Made by a program: the position numbers and the translations under genes
NCBI GenBank assembly: GCA_955652155.1
Contig: CATPAT010000050.1
Location: 1 to 19,676 of the forward strand
From: an uncultured Chthoniobacterales bacterium
GTDB taxonomy: Bacteria > Verrucomicrobiota > Verrucomicrobiia > Chthoniobacterales > UBA10450
Direction: 5' to 3'
DNA: 19,676 nucleotides
Shown here: positions 7,780-13,475 of the stretch, piece after piece
How the letters are laid out: every line of letters begins with the position of its first letter
Position numbering within the stretch: position 1 is the first letter of the stretch
Notes under the pieces: model-generated
What the model saw: the letters and a program-made list of their open reading frames with translations, nothing else
Told to the model about the DNA's origin: nothing
The model's database searches: none

Positions 7780-8187
7780 ATGAATCTGCGTAGTCACGCT
7801 CCGCTCCAGCACCCGGGGATCCAACTCGCGCCGCTGGTAGACGTGCTCCTGCTCCTTCTGATTTTCTTTTTGCTGACGTGGAATGCGGCTCGAAATGAAA
7901 ACGAGCTGGATGTGAAAGTGCCCAAAGCGTCGGCCGCGAAAGAGAAAAGCGCTCCCGTCGGTGATGTGGTCGTGAACGTGAAGGCAGACGGTAACGTGGT
8001 CGTCAATCGCAGGACACTGACAGGGGCCGAGCTAACCGACTTGCTCAAGAGCCTCGTCCAACTCAACTCCGAGCAGGCGGTGATCATTCGTGGCGATGAA
8101 GCGGGCGCTTACAAGAATATCATCGGCGTCCTCAACATTTGCACCGAAGCCGGGATATCGAACGTCGCTTTCGCGACCGCAAAATGA
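7780..8187 (+). CDS. exbD: ExbD/TolR-family biopolymer transport protein
   Basis: A 135-residue partner of the preceding ExbB: a short cytoplasmic N-terminus, one transmembrane helix (about 16-37: LAPLVDVLLLLLIFFLL) and a periplasmic domain. D21, in the LVDVLLLLLIFF segment, is the conserved membrane aspartate through which protons are thought to pass in this family. The periplasmic part contains the usual VVNVKADGNVVVNRR strand pair and the QAVIIRGDEAGAYKNIIGVLN motif of ExbD/TolR. Its stop codon overlaps the start of the TPR gene (ATGA at 8184-8187), indicating translational coupling. There is only one exbD here, whereas some Verrucomicrobia and Bacteroidetes operons carry two. Confidence 0.92.
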   Translation: MNLRSHAPLQHPGIQLAPLVDVLLLLLIFFLLTWNAARNENELDVKVPKASAAKEKSAPVGDVVVNVKADGNVVVNRRTLTGAELTDLLKSLVQLNSEQAVIIRGDEAGAYKNIIGVLNICTEAGISNVAFATAK

Positions 8188-10610
8188 AAAATGCGCGCAG
8201 CGCGGCCGGTCTTCTCGGACTGGCGATGCTGTTTTGGTATGCCGATCTAACTCTGGCCCAGCCGCCTCCCGGTTTCCCGCGTCCGCTGCCACCTCAGCCC
8301 CCGGTGTCGCGCGCTTTGCCGACGGAAGAAACGCCGGAGGCCCCGCCCGCAGCTGAGACGGAACAGCCTGAAAAACGCCAACTCGAGTACGCCAATGCGC
8401 TCTTCACCCGAAAACTCTACGATCTCGCCATTCCCGAATATCAAAAATATCTGGACGATTATCCGGGAGCGTCCGGCCGGTCGAATGCCTATTTCTCGTT
8501 AGGCGAGTGCTTTCGCAATCTGAATAAGTCATCCAGCGCGCGCACGAATTTTCAGAGAGTCCTGAATGATTACGCCGAAAGCGACTTCGCCGGTCCCGCG
8601 GCCTACGCCTTGGCCGAAATGGCGTTTACCCAAAAAGATTATGCGGCCGCGCTTCCGCTCTTCCATCGGTCCGTCACGAAATCAAAAGATGCCGCAGTTG
8701 CGCTTTCCGCCCGTTATTTCGAAGCGCGTTGCCTCGAAGCGCTCGATCGCAAAGATGAAGCCTGCGACATTTATCAACAGGTCGCGGAGGCGAAAAATCC
8801 GAATCCGTACCGCGAGGACTCGCGCGAAACCGCCGCGCGGATTGCGGTGGCGCGTGGACGAAAAGCGGACGCACTGAAACAGTACGAGGCGCTCTCTAAC
8901 GAAACACAGAAACCGGCATTGAAAACCGAGGCGACCGTCCGGGCCGGACTGATCGCGCTGGATCTTCTGCAGTCTGACAAGGGCAAGATCGACAAAGGCA
9001 TGTCAGACAAGGCGATGACATTACTGCAGAAAGGCCGTTCGCTATCTGAAGCCGGGCGCTGGCGTTCCCTGGCGCAACTCGGCATTTTGCGGCTGCAATT
9101 TCAGACCGGCCAATTCGCGCAACTTCTGAGCGATTACAAGAAAACGCAACAGCAGCTTCCGGAGGAGATGCGCGCGGAGGTAATATTGCTCGCCGCGAAC
9201 AGCCAGCGGCAGCTCGGGCATGCCAAGGAAGCGGAGGCGCTTTATCGCGAAATCATCGACAAATATCCGGGTCGCGAAGAAGCAAAAGAGGCGGCGTTCG
9301 AGCGCCTTATTAATATTTACAATTCGGATCCCTCGACCCTTCCGCCCGAGGTGGACGAATTCTTGGCTACAAATCCTTCGGCCGAACGCGCTGATCAGGC
9401 GAAATTGTTCAAAGCCGAAGCGCTTTATAAGCAGCAAAATTATCCGCGTGCGGCGCCGATTTTTTCGGAACTTCGCGCTTCCAAGCTCTCACCCAAACTC
9501 CGCGCGGAGGCGGCCTATCAACTCGGTTCCTGTTATCTGCAAATGAAGGACGTGGCTGGAATCGTTGAGGCATTTGGATTCTTCGTTCAGGCTTTCCCCG
9601 ACAATCCGCTGGCGCCTTCGGCTTACGCCGGTCGCGCCGAAACATACGAGAGCGATAAAAACTACGACGCTGCGCTTTCGGATTGGAACGCGATCCTGGT
9701 GAAATATCTCCAAGCGCGCGAGCGCGAGGAAGCGCTGCAGCGCAAGGCGCTCATTCTTGGTCAGCAACAAAACGCGAAGGGTATGAGCGAAACGTTTCGT
9801 CAGCTATTAAAAGAATTTCCGAAAAGCCCGGCCGCGTCGATGGCGCATTACTACATCGGCAAAGCCGCGTTTGAGATGAAGGACTACAAGACCGCGCTGG
9901 CTTCGCTCAACACGGCGCGTCAGCTGGATAAGGATCGCTATTACGTTCAGGCGACAATCCGCATCATTTCGTCGTATTTCGGTCTGCATGATCGCGGTGC
10001 CGTCACGCGAGAAGTCGATGGATTTCTCGCGGCCAATGCCGCCGGCACGATCCCGGCCGAAATCCTGGAGTGGTTGGGAATTGGTTATTATAACGAGAGA
10101 AATTATGCCGCCGCCGAGAAATATCTCGGGATACTTGGAAAGATCGACAATCCCCCAGTCAAACCGGATTTTTGGTTTTATCTTGGCGACGCTGCCGCCA
10201 AACAACAGAACTTCGACGAATCGGAGACCGCGCTCGGCAAATATCTGCAGGTCGCGACCGATCCTGCGGGAAAAGCCAAAGTGCTGCTGAAGCTTGGTGA
10301 GGTGAAGATCGCTGCTCATAAGCCGGACGACGCGCAAAAGATCGCCGAGCAAATCATGGTGCTTCAACCGGAGGGACAGGTGAATGCTCAGGCACGTCTC
10401 CTGGCGGGCGATGTCCAATTCGAGCGCGGTAATTTTGATGAAGCGAGCAAGGCATTCATGGGTGTGGCTTTGCTCTATGACGACCCGGCGATCACGCCAC
10501 GGGCTTTGCACAAGGCTGCGACCGCTTATCAGCGTGCTGGCAACACGGCAGAGGCCGATAAAGTCGCGCGACAGCTGCGCGAGAAATATCCCAATTACGC
10601 GGGCGGATAA
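8184..10610 (+). CDS. Large periplasmic tetratricopeptide-repeat protein of the ExbB/ExbD operon
   Basis: An 808-residue exported protein built almost wholly of TPR helices, a scaffold for protein-protein contacts. I chose the ATG at 8184, which overlaps the exbD stop by four bases (ATGA). It starts with Met-Lys-Asn-Ala-Arg, a hydrophobic core and a likely cleavage site near residue 25 (LTLAQ), whereas the upstream start at 8139 would bury this signal. A Pro-rich linker (about 26-60) precedes repeats such as ALFTRKLYDLAIPEYQKYL, AYALAEMAFTQKDYAAALPLF, AEALYREIIDKYPGREEAKE, AYQLGSCYLQMKDVAGIVEAF and ALHKAATAYQRAGNTAEADKVA, running to the C-terminus. The pattern of 'D/KYP' turns resembles YbgF/CpoB and BamD-like TPR proteins. 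Coupling to ExbB-ExbD suggests that it couples the motor to an envelope task; the actual partner is unknown. Confidence 0.86.
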   Translation: MKNARSAAGLLGLAMLFWYADLTLAQPPPGFPRPLPPQPPVSRALPTEETPEAPPAAETEQPEKRQLEYANALFTRKLYDLAIPEYQKYLDDYPGASGRSNAYFSLGECFRNLNKSSSARTNFQRVLNDYAESDFAGPAAYALAEMAFTQKDYAAALPLFHRSVTKSKDAAVALSARYFEARCLEALDRKDEACDIYQQVAEAKNPNPYREDSRETAARIAVARGRKADALKQYEALSNETQKPALKTEATVRAGLIALDLLQSDKGKIDKGMSDKAMTLLQKGRSLSEAGRWRSLAQLGILRLQFQTGQFAQLLSDYKKTQQQLPEEMRAEVILLAANSQRQLGHAKEAEALYREIIDKYPGREEAKEAAFERLINIYNSDPSTLPPEVDEFLATNPSAERADQAKLFKAEALYKQQNYPRAAPIFSELRASKLSPKLRAEAAYQLGSCYLQMKDVAGIVEAFGFFVQAFPDNPLAPSAYAGRAETYESDKNYDAALSDWNAILVKYLQAREREEALQRKALILGQQQNAKGMSETFRQLLKEFPKSPAASMAHYYIGKAAFEMKDYKTALASLNTARQLDKDRYYVQATIRIISSYFGLHDRGAVTREVDGFLAANAAGTIPAEILEWLGIGYYNERNYAAAEKYLGILGKIDNPPVKPDFWFYLGDAAAKQQNFDESETALGKYLQVATDPAGKAKVLLKLGEVKIAAHKPDDAQKIAEQIMVLQPEGQVNAQARLLAGDVQFERGNFDEASKAFMGVALLYDDPAITPRALHKAATAYQRAGNTAEADKVARQLREKYPNYAGG

Positions 10611-10612
10611 GC

Positions 10613-10676
10613 TGTAGTGGCGGGTGTCCTCAGTTGCGTTCCCACGAAATTGCGCGTGAGGACACGCGCCCCTACA
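10613..10676. repeat. REP-like imperfect inverted repeat between the TPR gene and the aquaporin gene
   Basis: The 20-base arm TGTAGTGGCGGGTGTCCTCA (10613-10632) and the reverse complement of 10657-10676 agree at 18 of 20 positions. The innermost nine bases are perfect (GTGTCCTCA/TGAGGACAC), around a 24-base loop. It starts two bases after the TPR stop codon. It could fold as a strong transcript-end hairpin, but no U-run follows. The size and GC-rich palindromic form resemble dispersed REP-type elements; copy number cannot be tested here. Confidence 0.7.
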
Positions 10677-10717
10677 ACAAGATTGCCAGTTCTGTTTCGA
10701 TTTGATCTCCTTGCGCT

Positions 10718-11374
10718 ATGGAAAAATTTCGTCCCTGGCTTGCGGAATTTATCGGAACATTTGCTCTCATTTTTGTCGGCATCGGAGCGATTAAAACGGC
10801 CGGACACGACGTTCTTGGTATTGCGCTGGCGCACGGTTTGACCATCGCGGTTTTTGCTTCGGCCACGATGCACATTTCGGGCGGGAACTTGAATCCGGCG
10901 GTCACGTTCGGTCTGCTTTGTGGCGGTCACATGCCGCTTGCGACGGCCATTCGTTATTGGAGCGCACAACTTCTGGGCGGCTTCACGGCTGCGTTGATTT
11001 GCCTGGGCCTGTTTGGTCGCGAAGTGGTGGTGATGGGAACGCCCCAGCTCGCGATCAATCTGAACGGGATGCAAGGAATTCTGGTCGAGGCCATCCTCAC
11101 CTTCTTTCTGGTCTTCGTCGTTTATGGGACGGCAGTCGACGAACGCGGCCGCGGACTTGCTGGATTTGCAATTGGGGCAACGGTCACGCTCGATATTTTG
11201 TTCGGCGGCCCGTTGACCGGCGCGGCGATGAATCCCGCCCGCGTTTTTGGACCAGCTCTGGCATCATGGTTTTGGCATGATCATTATGTTTACTGGATCG
11301 GGCCATTGATCGGTGCGGCGCTCGGCGGTTTCGTTTACGGATTATTTATCGAACGTAAACCAGCCGCGTCTTGA
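10718..11374 (+). CDS. Aquaporin (MIP family) with a TIP-like selectivity filter
   Basis: A 218-residue six-helix membrane channel of the major intrinsic protein family, passing water or small neutral solutes. Both pore motifs are intact: GGNLNPAVTFG (N59-A61) and AAMNPARVFGPAL (N172-A174, followed by R175). Helix 1 shows AEFIGTFALIF, a usual MIP start. By counting from the NPA motifs, the four aromatic/Arg filter positions are H39 (helix 2), I160 (helix 5), A169 (loop E) and R175. E. coli AqpZ has Phe-His-Thr-Arg here, whereas plant tonoplast aquaporins have His-Ile-Gly/Ala-Arg. A channel for water plus ammonia, peroxide or urea is therefore possible; that is inference. It is shorter than glycerol facilitators and lacks their Asp after the second NPA, so GlpF-type function is unlikely. 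The gene stands alone between two inverted repeats and converges with the truncated imuB. Confidence 0.95.
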   Translation: MEKFRPWLAEFIGTFALIFVGIGAIKTAGHDVLGIALAHGLTIAVFASATMHISGGNLNPAVTFGLLCGGHMPLATAIRYWSAQLLGGFTAALICLGLFGREVVVMGTPQLAINLNGMQGILVEAILTFFLVFVVYGTAVDERGRGLAGFAIGATVTLDILFGGPLTGAAMNPARVFGPALASWFWHDHYVYWIGPLIGAALGGFVYGLFIERKPAAS

Positions 11375-11408
11375 GGATGTTAATCTAGGCGGCGAAGCCG
11401 CACATCCT
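11374..11408. terminator. Stem-loop between the convergent aquaporin and imuB remnant genes
   Basis: AGGATGT (11374-11380) pairs with ACATCCT (11402-11408). An inner stem GCGGC (11389-11393) / GCCGC (11397-11401) surrounds the loop GAA, with an eight-base bulge on the left arm. It begins at the last base of the aquaporin stop codon and lies between convergent genes, so it may end transcripts from both sides. No U-run is present, so factor-independent function is uncertain. It may also be a dispersed repeat. Confidence 0.5.
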
Positions 11409-11444
11409 TAGCATCGCCCGCGGAGCGGCCGATCCACCAGTTCT

Positions 11445-11966
11445 TCACGCGATCGCAAGCGTTTCGATTGGCAACGGCGCAAGAAATTCCTTCGCTTGGT
11501 CGATTTGCAACACCGGTCGGGCTAAATGCGCCGCCAGATAACTGGTGTCAGGCGATGGTGCGATTCCGGCTTGGGCATGAATTTCGCATTTCTCGAGTTT
11601 CGCAATAACACGTGAGAGTTTCGCGGTCAGATCGCGGCTGTCGGTAAATTGGACAGTGCAAACTCCGGAGGCGGTTGCTTCGACAAATGGCGAAAGCATA
11701 AACGTATGTTGCAATAAAATTTCGTTGATCACATTTTCCTGCGCGCGCTCGCGCGTTCGGATGACGACGTGCAAACACCGGGCCAGGGCCTGACTCGGCG
11801 TCATGCCTTTAGTGATGCCGGCTTTTTCGGCGGCGTCATTCAGCTCAATGATCGCAACTTTCTTTTGACTGGCGTCGATGAGGGCCACGGGTTGAGCGCG
11901 CAATTTTGGATGATGCCGAATTGCGGCCTGCAAATAAAAATTGGGCAAATAAATCGTCGCAAACAT
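11445..11966 (-). CDS. imuB: ImuB-like Y-family polymerase relative, C-terminally truncated (probable remnant)
   Basis: The N-terminal piece of ImuB, the catalytically inactive Y-family polymerase relative that links ImuA and the DnaE2 polymerase to the sliding clamp in SOS mutagenesis. MFATIYLPNFYLQAA at the start matches the family's first palm strand, where the catalytic Asp of active polymerases is already replaced. PVALIDASQKKVAIIELNDAAEKAGITKGMTPSQALARC and LSPFVEATASGVCTVQFTD continue the pattern. The frame stops after LAPLPIETLAIA, giving 173 residues, where ImuB proteins usually have 400-550. The thumb, little-finger and clamp-binding parts are absent, and the 70 bases beyond the stop hold only a stem-loop. 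The start ATG overlaps the imuA stop (TAATG), as in intact cassettes. Most likely a degraded gene; a lineage-specific short form is the alternative. Confidence 0.75.
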   Translation of the reverse strand: MFATIYLPNFYLQAAIRHHPKLRAQPVALIDASQKKVAIIELNDAAEKAGITKGMTPSQALARCLHVVIRTRERAQENVINEILLQHTFMLSPFVEATASGVCTVQFTDSRDLTAKLSRVIAKLEKCEIHAQAGIAPSPDTSYLAAHLARPVLQIDQAKEFLAPLPIETLAIA

Positions 11967-12646
11967 TAATTTTGATGGACCACTGACAACTGACCACGGA
12001 CGACAGACTTGCGCTGCGAGCGTTGAATACGAAATCGCAGATGCGAAATCGCATTTTCTTTTTCCAAAGTTTGCAGTGTCCAGGAATTCTCGAGAACGAT
12101 TTTTAATTGGGCGCTGCCGACTATCCCTTGTCGATTGATGATGAGACATACTGTCGGCACAGCTTCCGCCAATCGTTGCAAACGATACCAGCTTGTCTGC
12201 GGAATTTTTCGCAACTCCTCCGGCGTGTTCAGAACAAGATCGACAATTACCAGCGGGAAATTGCCGTCGCGCAAAAGGAAATCAGCGGCTTTGATGGCGT
12301 CGAACGCTTTCCGGCAGCGAACCCACAGCAAATACCGCAACGCAGAATTGTCCGATGAACCGAGGTCAAACGAATCAGAGCCATCAATCAACGCGACAAA
12401 ATGGCGGTCTTGTTGCGCCGCTCTCAGAAGCGCGTGAAGGAGCGAAGCACTTCCGGCCCTGGGTCGCGGTGTAATTAATTCGGTGATCGCGCCTTTCGGC
12501 AGGCCGCCGCTGCTTGCCCGGTCTAAGAAGCGCAAACCAGTGGTTAAAACCGAGGCGGCCGGCGCTGAGCGCGCTGGAAATCGTTCAGAGAGCGCTTTCC
12601 GGAGATCGATAATGACCGCGGGCGTTGCCATGACCAACCATGGCAT
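11966..12646 (-). CDS. imuA: ImuA (RecA-like SOS mutagenesis accessory protein)
   Basis: A RecA-fold protein of the ImuA group that works with ImuB and DnaE2 in damage-induced mutagenesis. Visible family features: LTTGLRFLDRASSGGLPKGAITELITPRPRAGSASLL (the RecA-like core with a Walker-A-position loop that lacks a canonical GKT), FVALIDGSDSFD, and the Walker-B-like strand FPLVIVDL (about 130-137). Starts are possible at 12646 (MPWLV) or 12631 (MATPAVIIDL); the second begins nearer the conserved region. Both lie just downstream of a perfect SOS box and inside a short inverted repeat. The last 40 or so residues are encoded by low-complexity repeats typical of spacer DNA, so the natural C-terminus may be altered. 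The stop overlaps the imuB ATG by one base. The RecA-like core looks intact. Confidence 0.85.
   Translation of the reverse strand: MPWLVMATPAVIIDLRKALSERFPARSAPAASVLTTGLRFLDRASSGGLPKGAITELITPRPRAGSASLLHALLRAAQQDRHFVALIDGSDSFDLGSSDNSALRYLLWVRCRKAFDAIKAADFLLRDGNFPLVIVDLVLNTPEELRKIPQTSWYRLQRLAEAVPTVCLIINRQGIVGSAQLKIVLENSWTLQTLEKENAISHLRFRIQRSQRKSVVRGQLSVVHQN
12626..12645 (-). repeat. Inverted repeat enclosing the imuA start codons
   Basis: TGCCATG (12626-12632) and CATGGCA (12639-12645) form a perfect 7-bp stem around a six-base loop. Both candidate imuA ATG codons (12646 and 12631 on the minus strand) are partly inside it, so it could limit translation. It may equally be chance, since the palindromic core is made of two ATG codons. 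Confidence 0.4.
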
Positions 12647-12658
12647 GAAAGAGGGATA

Positions 12659-12672
12659 TGTTCAAACGAACA
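12659..12672 (-). promoter_or_regulatory. LexA-binding SOS box of imuA
   Basis: TGTTC-AAAC-GAACA is a perfect two-arm palindrome with a four-base spacer, 12 bases before the first imuA start codon. It has the TGTTC-N4-GAACA form that I recall as the LexA target described in Verrucomicrobia. It differs from the E. coli CTGT-N8-ACAG and from the Bacillus-type box. lexA itself is the upstream neighbour, so damage-inducible control of imuA-imuB is a well-supported inference. Confidence 0.85.
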
Positions 12673-12709
12673 TTTATTGTCTGGAAGGACACACGCCGTC
12701 GTGGTCTCC

Positions 12710-12737
12710 AAAATAAAAAAGCGCCGCCGGGCGGCAC
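12710..12737 (-). terminator. Intrinsic terminator of lexA
   Basis: Read on the minus strand, GTGCCGC-CCG-GCGGCGC (12737-12721) forms a 7-bp GC-rich stem with one G-U pair and a three-base loop. It is followed at once by the U-run TTTTTTATTTT (12720-12710). It lies 30 bases after the lexA stop and before the imuA SOS box, separating the two transcription units. Confidence 0.88.
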
Positions 12738-12767
12738 CTTCCAGCGAAAATTGACTTTGTCTTAGTA

Positions 12768-13382
12768 TTATTTCTTCCGCCGCTCGTGCTTGCGCACCAG
12801 CGAGACCATCACGCCTTGAATTTTTAATTCCCGCGCGGGAATCAAATTCGGATAACGCGGGTTCTCCGCTTTCAGATAAGGCCGGCCATGATCGACCACG
12901 TATCGCTTCAACGTTGTCTCACCGTCGATCAGGGCGGCCACGATGTCACCGTTATGGATGTCCTTGCTCTGTTCCAAAATCACGATGTCGCCATCCAGAA
13001 TGTGCGCTCCGATCATCGAATCGCCCCGAACTCGCAGCGCGAAGGTGCCGTGATTCCTGGAAACATTCGCCGAACGCGCATCCAGCGAGACATGGCCTTC
13101 GATGTCCTGCTCCGTCGCCGCGGACATGCCCGCCGGGATTTGGCCATAAATCGGCACATCGGTAATTCGGACTTTTTGAACCGGCGTGATCAATGCGCGC
13201 GCTTTGCCGGCGTGACGTTGGAGAAATCCTTTTCGTTCGAGCGCGGCGATGTATTGCATCACCGAAGTTTGGCTAGCAAAATGAAAATGACTTTGGATCT
13301 CGCGCGTGCTGGGCGTGAGTCCTTTGTCGCGCTGCTCGCGTTGAATGAAATCGAGGACGCTTTTCTGGCGATGAGTCAGCAT
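12768..13382 (-). CDS. lexA: LexA SOS-response repressor
   Basis: LexA represses DNA-damage genes and inactivates itself by autocleavage when RecA filaments form. The 204-residue protein has an N-terminal winged helix (LTHRQKSVLDFIQREQRDKGLTPSTREIQ, then the recognition region FASQTSVMQYIAALERKGFL, about 35-55). The cleavage site is A84-G85 in QIPAGMSA. The catalytic pair is S122 (RGDSMIGAHI) and K159 (ETTLKRYV); their 37-residue spacing equals S119/K156 of E. coli. The S24-type C-terminal domain ends RKHERRKK. Its leader contains a near-consensus SOS box and a strong 9-bp hairpin directly before the ATG, so autoregulation is likely and a second, RNA-level control possible. It lies downstream of the tricorn-like gene on the same strand and is closed by an intrinsic terminator. 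Confidence 0.97.
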   Translation of the reverse strand: MLTHRQKSVLDFIQREQRDKGLTPSTREIQSHFHFASQTSVMQYIAALERKGFLQRHAGKARALITPVQKVRITDVPIYGQIPAGMSAATEQDIEGHVSLDARSANVSRNHGTFALRVRGDSMIGAHILDGDIVILEQSKDIHNGDIVAALIDGETTLKRYVVDHGRPYLKAENPRYPNLIPARELKIQGVMVSLVRKHERRKK

Positions 13383-13389
13383 AAAGCCA

Positions 13390-13415
13390 GCATCGGCGCA
13401 GCAGTTCGCCGATGC
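13390..13415 (-). promoter_or_regulatory. Perfect hairpin in the lexA 5' leader
   Basis: GCATCGGCG (13390-13398) and CGCCGATGC (13407-13415) are perfect 9-base inverted arms around an eight-base loop. The hairpin ends seven bases before the lexA ATG and starts one base after the SOS box. No Shine-Dalgarno sequence is visible between hairpin and start. It could act on lexA translation or mRNA stability, or as a second protein site; the sequence alone cannot decide. Confidence 0.6.
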
Positions 13416-13416
13416 A

Positions 13417-13430
13417 AGTTCAAATGAACA
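13417..13430 (-). promoter_or_regulatory. LexA-binding SOS box of lexA
   Basis: On the minus strand the site reads TGTTC-ATTT-GAACT, one mismatch from the TGTTC-N4-GAACA palindrome seen perfectly in front of imuA. It lies 34 bases upstream of the lexA ATG, as expected for an autoregulated repressor. The single mismatch may weaken binding relative to imuA. Confidence 0.75.
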
Positions 13431-13439
13431 GATATCGAT

Positions 13440-13475
13440 CTTATCCGCCGCTTGCCGGATTTCGATTCGGATAAG
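13440..13475 (-). terminator. Weak inverted repeat at the end of the tricorn-like gene
   Basis: CTTATCCG (13475-13468 on the minus strand) pairs with CGGATAAG (13447-13440), an 8-bp stem with a 20-base loop that includes the stop codon of the tricorn-like gene. No U-run follows, so it is at best a weak or factor-dependent end point. It sits just upstream of the lexA SOS box. Confidence 0.3.

Noticed and set aside
11982..12053. Short tandem repeats considered as a CRISPR or mobile-element trace
   Set aside because: Units are 7-14 bases, directly adjacent, have only two copies each and no spacers, and lie inside the imuA frame.
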